64,000 nt of DNA, from NCBI GenBank assembly GCA_022385805.1, contig MU277712.1:1-64000 (forward strand), in the 5' to 3' direction. This DNA comes from Pilatotrama ljubarskyi. Its lineage: Eukaryota; Basidiomycota; Agaricomycetes; Polyporales; Polyporaceae. Both the position numbers and the translations under genes were made by a program. Below are positions 47,679 to 59,736 of this stretch, in pieces; the stretch's first letter is position 1, and every line of letters begins with the position of its first letter. The notes under the pieces were generated by a model that was given only the letters and a program-made list of their open reading frames with translations, did not search any database and was not told the origin of the DNA.

Positions 47679-50638
47679 TTACGCCATGAATTGCTGCTGA
47701 ATGCTAGGCATCGGTGCGCCCATCGCGCCAGCGGTCGTCGGAGACAGCAGCGCGTCCAGCCGCCACTCTCCCCTGAGCCGGTGATAGAGGGCCTTGAAGG
47801 TGGACACGCTGCCTTTCTCGAGCACGAACCCGAGGACCGTCTCGTAACCAGACAGGTTCTCGACGCGGCTGCGCCCGGTAAAAGAGGTCTGCGAGTTCTG
47901 CGACACGCGCGGAGTCGCGTTGGGGTTCGATAAGCCGCCGTGGGAGGAAGGGGAGCAGGACGTGAACTCGACGCGGAAGCGAACCTGCTTCTGCACGAGG
48001 CCGCTGGAGTCGTGCAAGTCGTCGACTCGGCAACGCAAGACACTCCACCCGCCGTTCTCTTCCATCGCAACCGTCGTGCCGAAGTGCTCGAGCAATCTCG
48101 TGGTTTCGGCGCGCGTGGTAGCCAGGTCCAGCACGGAGTACAGGAGGTAAGACTGGACCTTCCAGTGGAAGAGATTGGAAAACCAGCCTTTGAACTCGCC
48201 CACAGCGGGAGACATGCCGACGACGGGAGGAGAGCCTACATGAGGAGAACCGACCGAGAAGGTAGACCGCTTCTGGAGAGCCGGCGGAGGGCCCGAGAAG
48301 TCCAAAGGGGGAGCTGCACGAATGGGACGATATGTGAGCTGGATGCGAGTGCAAGCGGCGTACTACTTACGACGGGCCTTCTTCTCCTTCTTTGTCTGCT
48401 GTCCGTTGGCGGACTCTTGTAAGAACAGCATGTTACCCATCTCCTTCGCCATAGGGACGGAGGGGCCAAAGCCTAAACCGCCAGACTGACAGTCGGAATG
48501 CGGAGCGCGCGCCATACCTTCTCCATGCGCATTTTCCTTATTCTCGCCACCAACGGCTCTCTCCCATGTCACCTCCATGCGATGCTCCATGCCAGACATA
48601 CGGTTCTGTCGACGAGGGATTCCACTAGCGTCTTCCGGGGAGTGCCCCTGTCGTGTCGCGCGAGTCGTTGGCGCTGTCTGCATGTGAGATGGAGGCCATG
48701 GCAACACCTGGGGATCGCTGCTGGTGGCTGGCTTCTCGTCTACGACCTGCATCTCGACGTCCGGGATACGAGGAGTCGCCAGTACGGGTACTGAGGAAGC
48801 AGCCGCAGCAGGGATGGGACGCGGTGCATAGATGATACCCGGGGCAGAGACGGCCGTGTTCCGAGAGGACTCAGGAGCCACAAACATGGCGCCGTCCAAG
48901 GATGCACGGTGGCCCTGAGGCACAGCGCTACCATTGCGCTGCATAGGAGGCGGCATATAGCGAGCGGCTTCGGGGTCAGACATCTTCATCCTGGTCGGTC
49001 GCTGGATGACGCCGGCGTTCTGGAAGCGGACACGGGGCACGTCGGGGTTCGGCACGAAGGCCGGAGGGTTAGCGAACGTGACCGTGTTTCTCGCGCCCGG
49101 TGCCTGAGGCCTAGGCTTCTGGGGTCGCGGACCAACAGGGGACGGAGGGTGGGGGCGAGAGGGAGCGCGGTCAGTCGGCGCGGCAGTAGTGATGGCCAGA
49201 GGAGGCTTCGGCGAGGGTGTGCGAGAGGGCGGCAGAGGAGCTGGACGGTCCGAGCGCAGGTACTGGGCTTGAGGGAGAGAACTTGACGGACGGGAGACCT
49301 CCAAGGACGAGCGGTTGCCGGGCTTCGAGCGAGGGGCAGCATATTGCTTCAAGATTACCTTCCCTTGCGTGTTCAGCACCTCGTCGATGTCCATGAGGAT
49401 GCCGTGCTCTTCCATCGTCTTCTCACGATGTTTCTGCAGCAGGAAGTAGAACGCCTTAGCCAGTGTGCCATGTCCAGCAGGACTCAAGAGATCAGCTCGG
49501 ATGCCCTCAGTGTCAGCGTGACGGCCCCAGATGACGCAGAGAGACTCGAAGAGGTCACGGTCAATATGAAGAGCCGATGGCAGAGGCTTCGCCAGCTCAG
49601 AGACAGGAGGAGCCAGAACATAAGTGATACCGGGGGTGACGCCCTCAAGCCAAGGATGAGCCAGAATCTCGGACATCTGCAGCGACAATATTAGCGGGTC
49701 GATATATGCGCAAACTGCTCACGACATACAGTGATTCTCTTGTGCACGTCAACGACCAGCATACGAGACAGAAGATCTTTCGCTAGAGGGTCGACGAAGT
49801 TCGGCATATCGTACTTCCCGACTTTGACCTTAGTCAGGAGAGTACGGACGTTCTTGTCGTCGAAGGGTAGACGACCAGTCAGCAGAGCATACAAGATGAC
49901 ACCGCAGCTCCATATGTCAGTAGCAGTCCCAGTGTACTTGTGGCCATTGACGATCTCCGGGCTAGCGTAGTGCGGGCTGCCACAGCTAGTCTCCAGCTGA
50001 AGAGTCGGCGGAGCAAAGGCAGCCATACCCCAGTCAGCAATCTTGATGAGTGGCGGGTTCAGAGAGTGGATGAGAATGTTCTCGGGTTTCAAGTCGCGGT
50101 GGATGATAGAGAATGTGTGCGCATAGTTGAGACCGTAGACAATCTGCTTGAAGTACGCCAGAGCCTCAAGAGGAGGAAGCCGTCCGCGGTTGACCAGGAA
50201 ATCGAAGAGTTCGCCTCCTTCCACATATTCTAGAATGAGGTAGAGCTCCTTCTCGCCCTCGTAGACGTCGTAAATGCGCATGATGTTAGGGTGATTCATG
50301 AGCTTCATCATGATGATCTCCCTGTCAATGCCCAACCGCTGCTTCTCAGCCTTGGCCTGAGCGTTAGCGGCATTTCTTGAGGTCAGAAAGGGTTGGAGAG
50401 GTAGGATCTTCACGGCGGCTAGCTGACCGGTCCGGCGGTGTCGGGCAATCTTGACGCGACCGCTGGCGCCCTTGCCGACGCACTCGCCGATGACCCAAGG
50501 GCCGACATACTTGGCGTCGTCCGGGTACTCGAAGGCGTTTGAACCGGCAGCGGCCTTCTCCTTCTCCCAGCGGGTACCGAGAGGCGTTGCATACTTGACA
50601 CGCGGGGCGCGAGGCGGGCTGTTGGTTGCGGCGGACAT
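47679..50638 (-). CDS. Gin4/Hsl1/Cdr2-type CAMK protein kinase (NIM1-related)
   Basis: Three exons (50638-49730, 49676-48371, 48313-47679) encode 949 aa. The kinase domain occupies about residues 45-315: P-loop GKGASGRV, AVKIL lysine, EYVEGGELF, catalytic HRDLKPEN and CGSPHYASPEI in the activation segment. The usual DFG is DWG (IKIADWGMA). A long Pro/Ser-rich linker follows. The C-terminus (FKGWFSNLFHWKVQSYLLYS ... RVEFTSC) resembles the membrane-binding/regulatory C-terminal domain of Hsl1/Gin4-type kinases. These kinases sit at septin structures or cortical nodes and inhibit Wee1 to time mitosis and septation. The promoter contains LTR-like sequence at about 50.93-51.43 kb. Confidence 0.88.
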
Positions 50639-51533
50639 GGCGTTGTTAGAGTGTACAAAACAAGATATTAGATGATTAGATAGAGTAGAAGCTGTGTTGA
50701 CGTCGTCCTAGATATGTTGGCCGTCGTCCTTAGCGTCGTCGACCAGCACGACAAAGCGGAGCGAAGAGAAAAGCAACCCTTGGTCCGCCACAGGTGTCGT
50801 CGGCGGCTGGCGCCCGGACAAACAACGCGCAAACAACACACCCAGCCACAGCTGCCACGTGTCTACCAACCGCCTCGGCAGCCTCGGCATTGGCAGCACT
50901 ACCAGTGCCGCTAGTGTGGCATACTTAGACTTCGAGTGTACACCATCCACAATTGGGTACCAGCAGCTTTTCACTTGTAGTTTAGTTGGGCATGCCGTGT
51001 GCGTAACCTCCGCGTTGGGGCCGGGGGAGTTCCGACGTCGCCCTGGTGTCTGCCAGGTGCACGTACCCCTCCCGCAGCAAGAGACTCGCTATCCAGCCGC
51101 GGACTCGCGCTCGTCAAGGGCGGCAGGTTTAGAACCCGGCACCCTGCTGCTAGTGCGCAGCCGGCGCGGTGCACACGGCGTCGGGCCCTTAGGTACCTTT
51201 TCCTTCTTTTATTCTTACTGACTCAACTCTTCTCCCACTCTAGTATATATCGACCTATTGAATGCGGCAGCTACGCTGCCGCTACAACCCAACCCCACCC
51301 CCCTACCTACGTCCGGTAACCCCACCGTGTAGATACCCCGCAGATACACGTAGCACTTTTGCCTACCATAGGGCTCGGCCCTCGAGGGCAATAAACGAGG
51401 ATCTAAAGAAAGAAGAGTGTACACCATGCGACTCCAGAAGATTACGAGATCCATACAAGCAAGAGTCCCAAGGGAATGGCGAAGTATACTATTTGATCAG
51501 TACAATAACGGATATATGCCTGCAGTCCTGCCT
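50639..51533. other. Intergenic region with LTR-like sequence
   Basis: A 13-bp direct repeat GAGTGTACACCAT occurs at 50934-50946 and 51415-51427. Between the copies lie a TATATA (about 51243), a small hairpin GCGGCAGC/GCTGCCGC (about 51264) and the dispersed motif with AATAAA at 51359-51400. This order resembles the U3-R-U5 of a solo LTR, but terminal TG/CA and a short target duplication were not identified. Confidence 0.4.
51359..51400 (+). repeat. 42-bp dispersed motif, copy B
   Basis: Matches the motif at 20639-20682 in reverse orientation (39 identical positions). It includes the 12-bp palindrome GCCCTCGAGGGC followed by AATAAA. Confidence 0.6.
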
Positions 51534-52651
51534 TTATACAAGTAATACAGCCAGTAACAAGGCCATGAGGATGATGATTAGGATGACGATACACCATCCC
51601 GACTTGGTCTCTGCGATACGCCTTTCAGGCCAACAAATACGGAGGAGAAAAGAGGAAGGGCGCACCCTCGGTCTGGCGGATGAAATTGCGCATCTTCTTC
51701 ATCGCAGTGTTGAGCTTCGCGTCAGAGCGGTCGACCCCGCGTTCGAGGTCATCAAGCATCCTACGGATGGTAAGGTAAGGGGTCAGAACGCTCGTCTCTC
51801 GGCGAGTTACACAAGTGCGGGCGTACTCGATATGCTCGCCAATCTCCTGACCCATGAGTCCGGCCTGCTCATGGAGAGTATTGAGAGTGCCGGCAATGGA
51901 ATCCATAGTCTCGTCTTGCTGGCGTATGATCATCTGCACCCCGTCGAGTCAGTATGTGCGAGCATGAAAACGCTTAGACAGTTGCACCCACCTGCTGTTC
52001 TTGCTTGGCCCACTCCGCTTGTGAGTCTTCACCTTCTGGTACAGTAGACGAGTCTACCGCACGATTGGACGAGCCGACCATTGAGGAAGGTCTTGAGCGA
52101 CGGTTCTCCGGACCATCCACTTCCGCGCGCATGCTCTACCGTAGGCGACAAGGAACGAGTTGCAGGCAACGTGAGCATACCCCTGTGCGAGCTAACGAGA
52201 AGGAGCAGGAGACACACCAAGGCACCAGACATACCTCAATCTCGCGACGGACATGGCTCACGTATCGCCGCCTCTCAATGACTTCCGAGTCCTCCAGGCC
52301 AAACAACCGCGCTCCCGTTGATTCCACCACACTGCACAGACACCTACGTCGATATGCTGATCAGGCAAGGATGAAGGCAGGACTCACTTTACGCTCTCCT
52401 CCAAGTCCTCCAAGTCCGCCTCCAGCGCTGCAAGAGTCGCTTTCAGCTATACCCAGGGTGTCATATTAGTCTATATGCAGAGCCATAACGAGTTTGGACG
52501 CCAGGCTCGCCTCATTCCTCGCCCAAATGAGCTCCTCGCTCTCCTCCCGCGCGGTGCTGCGTATCCGCATGTACGACGCGCGCAGCGTGGCGGCATTCTG
52601 AAGGGACGCCTGCACTTCCTGTTGCACGGCATGATATGGATCCGTAGACAT
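51534..52651 (-). CDS. TLG1: Tlg1/syntaxin-6-type SNARE
   Basis: Exons: 52651-52511, 52446-52388, 52331-52235, 52135-51992, 51933-51827, 51760-51666, 51610-51534; 239 aa (human STX6 is 255). The start MSTDPYHAVQQEVQ opens the N-terminal three-helix bundle, which continues ALEADLEDLEES, VVESTGARLFGLEDSEVIERR and RREIESMRAEV. The SNARE motif runs DETMDSIAGTLNTLHEQ ... MGQEIGEHIEMLDDLERGV and ends RNFIRQTEETKSGWC. A single C-terminal anchor (IVILIIILMALLLAVLLV) finishes the protein. It acts as a Qc-SNARE in endosome-to-Golgi traffic. The first intron is ambiguous: a GC donor at 52510 gives the family-like RNELKATL, while a GT donor at 52489 would insert seven residues. Confidence 0.85.
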
Positions 52652-53239
52652 GCTTGCGTTGTCCCGGGCGTAGGCTGAAGAGACGGTTGTGACCAGACGC
52701 GTGGGGGGAGTGAAGTACGCGCAGCAGCAGTGAGGCAATGTATGCGCAAGGCTGCGCGGCGTGCACGTCGGAGCTGGGGATCACTTGTCCAATGCTATGC
52801 GTAGGCCTTACTAGCAACACGAAGAAATCAACGTAGAGACAGTGCAGTTCACGCGGCAGCAGCGAGTGGAAGGCCTCAATCGAGTGAAATGGTCGACGTG
52901 CGTTAAACGGGTACTTTATTTACATGTGCGGGCGCTTCCTGCTCCTGGACCTCAGTACAAGCGGCGAACGACTGTGCTTGATCTGGAAGGTGTAGTGCTC
53001 GCCATTGATTGACACACAAGTCCTGTCGCGCAGGTAAACAGCATAGTATAGGGCGCATATGGTCAGACCGTACTAAAAGCATACATGGGACGGGAGCACC
53101 GCTACATACAACACGGAAAACAATCCACCCGATATCCTCCACACCCTAATCGTACATCCTCGAACGGAAAGCAGAGAAGCACAAGCTACGGACGAACATC
53201 CCAAGTCTTGTATGGTCGAGATAGGGCATTGAAGCCCTC
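52652..53239. other. Intergenic region
   Basis: Between two same-strand genes. No gene recognised. Confidence 0.6.
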
Positions 53240-55411
53240 TCATGCTGCGGTCGCAGCCGGAGCGGCACCTCGCTCCAGGTCGGGCTGCGGCGCTCCCTGG
53301 CGACCAATCGCACGCAGGAAACCCGGCCGCGGGATAGACGCAAAGCGGCCGCGGTCAACCTGGGCGACCGGCGGCGGCACAGCGGGCGAGGCCGGTAGAG
53401 GGACGGTAGCCTGGGGGGCGTGCTCGTCGCCTGACGTAGAGTCGCGGTGGTCGAACTTCTCGTCCTTCTCCGGCGGCGTGGTGGTGATACGCAGCAAAGA
53501 AGTGTAAGCTAGAAACGACGTCATAAACTACTGCGCGAAGCCGGGATATTAGCAGGAGAGACTTACGTTGGCGGCATACCGGGCAGAACCAGCCTTTGGC
53601 CTTTCTCTTGCGACGCGGATTGGCCTGGACGGTCGGGATGGGCGGAGCCTGAGTAGGTGCGCCTTCGGCAGGCGGTGCACCAGCGGTACCCTCCGCATTG
53701 GGTTCAGCCGCGCCCTCCGCGGGTGTCGCTTCTGTACCCGCGCCATTGGTCTCGCTGTCGTTCTGGACGATGGTACCGCCAGCACCGAACTCGATCATGT
53801 TCAGCGCACAGTCGCGGCAAGCAACGAGGTGACGACACGGCAGGAGCACGACCTCGCGAGGCGAGGACAGGCAGAGCAGACATTCGGACAACGACTCGTC
53901 ATCGGCGGGCATGGAGGGAGGGGAAGCGGGAGGATAGGTGTGCGTGTCGAGGGATGCGGTCGGAGCCGGGGCTGTATGAGAGGGAGTGTTTGAGTTGGCG
54001 GAAAGACCGTAAATTTCGTGCAAGTGGAAGGTGTGCAGGCCGATCTGACGGCGAGCATCAGGCTGACGTACAGCAGGGAAGTGGAGAGGCTCCTACCGTA
54101 GCTTCGCGCTTGACGACCTTGACGACCCATGGGCGCCTGTCCTCCTCCTGGACTCCGTCGACGGCAACGGGTGGCGCGCCGAAGCGGACAATATGGAGAT
54201 AAGTCACCTGCTCATTAGGGGACGGCAATTCCTTGCCCTCCTCATCGAGCGCGGTAAGACGGATGGTAACCCGGACGCCGACGTCTTCGTCGTCCTTGGC
54301 CTCCTTGGCCTTGTCGTCGCCCTCCGTAGGAGGATGCACGTCAGCGTCAACAACGGCCAAGGCTGGACCAGCAACGCCGCGATCGGTACTCCGCTTCCGG
54401 AAGTGGAAGTTCGTGAAGCGCTTCCGGCGATGGCTGTTCTCGGCAGCAGGCTCGGGGGTTGGCGATTTCTCCAACTCAGAGGCAGAAGAACCCGCTGGAG
54501 CCGCTTCACCGGTCGGCGAAGCGGCACGCTTGTTGTCAAATCTCCCCAGCTCCAGCATGGCACCGTGTTCAAGCTTGAGCATCCGGCCGAACCCACCGTC
54601 AACGACGGCCTCGAAAACAAGGAGCCTGGAGAAGCCCGAGGCGTCGGGCTTGCCGGCCATGGGGTGTTTGGGGGGCAATAGGACGTGGACGCGGATGCCA
54701 CACTTCGGGGCATCACAGTCGAACTCAAACTCGAGCGCATGGTGGTGTTGCCCATCCGCATGGTCGGCTTCGTCTGCATCGTTCTCTAGAGGTGATAGGC
54801 GGAGTGTTGGTCTCTTCAGGTTCACCAAGGCCTGCAAGGTTGTGGTCGAGTAATGGGTCTGTGTCGAGACACGTCAGCATCATCGCCAGGAAACAGGCAA
54901 CCAATTCGATGAGAACGCATATAAGTGACGATAGGAGCAGTTGCAGATGGGACACGAATGAAGGCACAACCGAGGTGCACCAAACTACAGACGTCGACGC
55001 CTCGAGTGACATAGGCTGTGCCCCTTACGACCTGCAGTCTATGGCAGCAATCCCGGAGACGTCATCCGCAATGCATAACCCGCAGTACAGTGTCGCCGAT
55101 GTGCCCGGCTTGCTCCCAATATGACGACTCGACTCGTAGGCCGCTCTTCCCGCGGGCATAGAGGCCCGAGCCAGAACGGAAGCACTCACCTGCTTGCTCT
55201 TCGCGATCCAGCCCTTCACAATCTCTGGAGTCAAAACATCCTGGCTCTTCTCAGGGCTTTCCGCCCAGTCCGGGCCGCCGCCCAGGACGCCGATGTTGGG
55301 GCCAAAGAGAGTGTCGTTGGCCTTGGGCGCGGCGGGGGAAGATTGAGGTGCTCCTGCGGCCGGCGCGGGGGTGCCCATGTCAATAACGACGGCGTTCTGG
55401 GTGTGCGCCAT
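53240..55411 (-). CDS. RING E3 ubiquitin ligase, MGRN1/RNF157-like
   Basis: Exons: 55411-55190, 54858-54097, 54044-53567, 53508-53240; 576 aa. Exon 2 opens THYSTTTLQALVNLKRPTLRL and leads into the substrate-binding beta region (FEFDCDAPKCGIRVHVLLP ... YLHIVRFGAPP ... VVKREAT), as in mahogunin-type ligases. Exon 3 holds the RING: ECLLCLSSPREVVLLPCRHLVACRDCA, a long alanine/proline-rich insertion, then FCPVCRQPY. The insertion between the two halves of the RING, about 70 residues, is much longer than in animals. The protein should act with an E2 in cytosolic or endosomal ubiquitination; its target is unknown. Intron 1 (331 nt) is unusually long and could hide an extra exon. Confidence 0.82.
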
Positions 55412-56228
55412 CTGTGTCGCTGCGCGTGAGGTTCGTGAGTCGACGCGGGCGATGTAGGGTTGCTGGTGGATGCTCCGGACCCGGTTCCAAGTCGCGTACT
55501 GTGCGTTGTCTGCTTGAAGTCAGCCGCTGGTCTATGCGAGTATAGTCGAACTGAACGCACACCAGGAGGCGAAACTGGCCATGCACAGGGGAGTGGTGAG
55601 GAGGATGGGGGCGACTATGTAGTCTGTGAGAGAGGAGGACTGGGAATGACTTGCGCAGGCGCGGACCCTATACCGCCCCGCTAATCTAATCTTGGATGAC
55701 GACTTACATTCGTTACTTACTCACGTTGACTCGACCTCCTGTCACTTCCTTTGTAATTCTTGCCCTCGGTTTTCCTCAAGCCGTGTACGAGTCAAGGTCA
55801 GGCATCGATGGAGGTGTCAGTCAAGAAGCAGAGGAAGCTCAGAAGTACAAACATTCCATGATTTCCTGGAGGAACTATTGAGCGAACTGCAGCATTAGCG
55901 GAGTGTCCGGGGTCCGTGGAGTCCTGCGGGAATGCGCAGCCTGCCAGGATCGTGAGATGGTCCGGCGCCGATTCTCAGACATGTCGCACGGTGTTCGTAT
56001 CCAAGGAGCTCAAATAACGTGTGCATGGGGAAAGGACCAGCATCCAATCTCTCAACATATCCACGCAACGAATGGCGTGGCATAGGTTTCAGACAGTGCT
56101 CAGACGATCGTCCAGGTATAAATGTACAGCCTGAGCATGGATTGCATAGATGCTTTGCGGCGTCATGGCATAGGCATGGGTCGGTGCGAGATCGTGATGA
56201 GGAAACAGGACAGCAGCAAAGTACAAAA
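55412..56228. other. Intergenic region
   Basis: Promoter of the RING gene and 3' flank of the uL15 gene. No other gene recognised. Confidence 0.6.
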
Positions 56229-56604
56229 TCATGCAATCAGCTTGACGACGCCACCCGCCTCCTTGATCTTCGCCCTGCACCCGGGAGTCAGGAACAGTCG
56301 CACCGGAAGTAAACAGAACAACGTACTCGGCCTTCCTCGAGACAAAGCGGGCTTTTACGATGAAGGGAAGCTTGGGCAGCCTGCACAACGGTATGTTCAG
56401 CCGACTTCTACAGATAGACTAGTGCATACTACTCACTGGCCGTTGCCCAAAACCTTCCCGTACCCATGCTGGAGGGTGTCGATGACAGGGACGACTTCCG
56501 AGTTCTCGTTGAGACCCTGCTTCTCCTCCTCGGGGACAAGGGTCCAAAGCTTGTCGACGTTGATGATCGGGCGCCATTGGAGGTTCCGGGTAACGTGGAA
56601 GTGG

Positions 56605-56641
<37 letters not shown>

Positions 56642-56866
56642 TATCGAAGTTCGTCCTATGTGCACGCGATTGCACGGTAGGAAAGAGGATCAGCTGTCTT
56701 AGGGACGGTACAAAGAGGCGCACGCGGCGAAATGTACGCACCTGTGGTGATGCTGACCACCAGCGAGACCGCGACCTCCGGGGTGCTTGCGGTGCTTCCC
56801 TACACGACCGTGACCGGCCGAGACGTGGCCGCGGTGCTTGCGAGTCTTGGAAAACCGCGTCGGCAT
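56229..56866 (-). CDS. RPL28: 60S ribosomal protein uL15 (L27a/yeast L28)
   Basis: Exons: 56866-56742, 56655-56437, 56380-56327, 56274-56229; 147 aa, the standard length. The sequence is highly conserved: [20 protein letters not shown], then [55 protein letters not shown], and the ending [20 protein letters not shown]. It is a structural protein of the large cytosolic ribosomal subunit near the exit-tunnel/central region. Four exons and a 638-bp divergent gap to RPB11. Confidence 0.97.
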
Positions 56867-57503
56867 TTTCTGTGTCGCCCAGGCAGATGCAAGCAGTGCG
56901 AAAAAGAGAGCAAAGGTCCGTCAGCGTCTCGCTGCCTCCACTTCATCCGATCGCCCCAAGACCCATCCACCGTCGAAATCCGTGCAAGAACCAGCAATAC
57001 GCCATCCGACGGGAAGCCCAGGACCAGCAGAACGCGATGGGGACGGTCTTGAGGCGAAAACCAGCATGAACTTACCTTGAGGGAGGCGGGAGTTGAGGGC
57101 GTATACGATGCGGCCTGCCAAACGCTACGGTTTCTCGGGCGGTGGCTGCGAGTTTGTCCGTATTTGGCACCGGTTTAGACGCCGACAAAATGTTGCCGCT
57201 GCACTGTCAATTTAGACGCCCTGCCCTTGTCTTGCTTTCGCTCCCTCATCCACCGGTCGTAGTCAGTTCTGAGTCTGGTGAGTGCGCTTTCCCGTTCATT
57301 GCGGATGATGTGGCTTCATATAGCCTACTATTTATTGTCAATGATTCTCCGTGATCACAAAATGTGTCCTGACCCCTTCTGATGGTTCCGCTGCAAAGAA
57401 GACAATTGTACTGACCTTCTTCTTCTCGACAGGCACGTCTGTGTCCGTCTCAATACCCTTCTCTGTCTTTCGTTGCGCCCTTCTCCTGTCCGTAGTAGTC
57501 AAT
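56867..57503. other. Divergent promoter region
   Basis: Lies between the head-to-head uL15 and RPB11 genes. No other gene recognised. Confidence 0.6.
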
Positions 57504-58060
57504 ATGAATGCACCCAACCGTTACGAGCTTTACGTTCTTGAGGAGGGCGAGCGACCGTGCGTCATTCCACCCCTGCCCGTCTGAGCGCGTGAGCTCATGA
57601 TGCACTGCGCTCCCTAGAGTCGAGGTAACGGAAGACACCAAGATCCCTAATGCCGCAACGATCAAGATCGTCAAGCAGGATCATACCCTCGCCAACCTGC
57701 TCCGTTCGTGCGTATCGCAGCCGTCACTTCCCGGCCCCTTCCCCCGTCTTGGGACCGACCCACTGACGCACCCAAAGCCAACTGCTTTCCATGCCCCAAG
57801 TGCTCTTCGCTGGCTACAAGGCTCCACATCCCCTCCAGCCCCACTTCCTGCTGAAGATTCAGACGGACGGCTCTGTAACGCCCACACAGGTCCTTGAGAC
57901 GGCATGCACGAAACTCATCGGCACGCTCGCGACGCTGGAGGCAAAGTTCAAGCGCGAATTCACGTTCAAGGACGTCGACGGCGGCGCCCAGGAGGATGCG
58001 TACGGGGCGCCCGTCACTGGCGGGAACTTCGAGGGCCGGGACTACGTCGACTTGTTCTAG
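57504..58060 (+). CDS. RPB11: RNA polymerase II subunit Rpb11
   Basis: Exons: 57504-57556, 57618-57707, 57778-58060; 141 aa. It begins MNAPNRYELYVLEEGE, followed by VEVTEDTKIPNAATIKI, the hallmark KQDHTLANLLRSQLL and VLFAGYKAPHPLQPHFLLKIQT of the alpha-like/L fold, then a helix and a short C-terminal extension (ending YVDLF). Rpb11 pairs with Rpb3 to form the assembly platform of Pol II in the nucleus. The C-terminal tail is about 20 residues longer than in yeast or human. Confidence 0.95.
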
Positions 58061-59736
58061 AGCATGTCCCGATGCTGCTGACTACCCCCGACCCTGTGCT
58101 GTGGTAGCACAAACGCTGTGGGATTACGGAGCTCTCTGATATCATGTAACGCGGGCGCGCCGAAGGCGTGGACAATTGTAGGGTATGTCGATTGTAATAT
58201 GTATATTAGCGGCTGCCTTCGTCACCTTGTACGTTGCGACCAAGTGCCTGGTGAATAACCCCACGGTTCGGAAGCTACAAAGTGAAAATCGTGGAGGATT
58301 ACGTCCCTGGCCCACACTTACTCCGCTGGGGTTTCGACTGGCCGCTGCATCCAGTTATGTACCGGTCACATCTTGCTCAGTCCCGACTGCAGAAGTCTGC
58401 AATCGTCTCTATGCACTCTCTGGCCTACACAGCTAAAAGCACCGTGATATTCAAGATCAGCCACTTCATTTGAATAACTCCATGAGGTTCGAGGGGCCAC
58501 AGTGGGCAGCCTAGCCATCGAGGTCAACCGGCAGCTGCGTTGATGCCATCCGAGTCGGTGCCATCATTTCGACTTTCCAGTGCTAACGGCTATCCTTACG
58601 CGTGTATTTTCAGGACCGAGCCAGAAGCTGGACGTCGCAACTACGCCAACATCTGACAAGCGTGCGCGGCTGGGAGATGGGAGGGGGCACCGTCGGCACA
58701 CGTACGAAAGACTGAGCGGACTCGAACTTGTTCGACTGGCCAGATACGCCTCGGGGCCAATACTGGCACGCCGACACGTAAAGGTATCCGCTAGCCGCGT
58801 AATCTCCGGTGCTTCGACCACCCGCACGAATACAAGCACGCACGTACAGCGTGTCGCATGTGGCAACCCAACCGATGTGGCCACATGCATGTCTGCGGAT
58901 GCTCGACCACCGGGACATCTACCGAAGCGGCTGTGCTCCTCCCAACGCTCGAGGCAGAGAGACTCGGATGCGCAGCGACGTCGACGCAGCGCACAGGCAC
59001 CACGGGGATCACGCAAGGCCGCAAGATGTCTACCGATGGTAGCGCGCTGATTCGGGAAGGTCTCTCCCAACGCTCCTGCGCAATCTCGCATCGAGATTGT
59101 GACCGATTAGGACATCTGGACATGTACAGGGGTCGCGATGATGCATCATGATGATCCTTGAACTCAGCAAGCCTATCCAGCGCAAGGGCGGTGATGCTGG
59201 TATCTCGCTCGGCCGGTGACATGTCCCGAAGCGGTCAGCTGTGCAGTGGGAGGGCGAATGCAGAGAGGAAGACGTAAACCTTTGTCCTCTATTTCGAGGA
59301 TGCTGCGGAGCTTCGGGCCTGGTAATTCCCGCTACTATGATAGCAGGTGGTACCACCAGTAGCCAGAGCGGGCAGTACCGTTCACTGAGCCTGGAGGTTT
59401 GACTTCGCCAGGTTGCAATCCCTTTCTGGCGCCTTCCGCGGCACGCCTTACGGCACGATACCCGCAGAGAAGCTGGGCATTTTCTCTGTAGGCACTATGG
59501 CGTGACCGTAAGATAAATTTCTGTGGCGTCAGTATGCACAGGAGGACGCCTAGGGCCCGCGGGCATATGCAGTAGACGTGGCTGGGAAGTCAGCCGCCGT
59601 TGTATAAAACTGCTATTGGGTCCGAGTAGGCTATCGAGCAGATGCTGGCAGGTGGTCACTCGCAGGGGAGAGCGATGGCGGCTCTGCTGCCATAATCGAG
59701 TTGTGACCTATCTTGTGGCGGACGATCGTCGGAATG
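58061..59736. other. Convergent intergenic region
   Basis: 3' flanks of RPB11 and the MTG1-type gene. No gene, RNA or repeat recognised. Confidence 0.55.
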
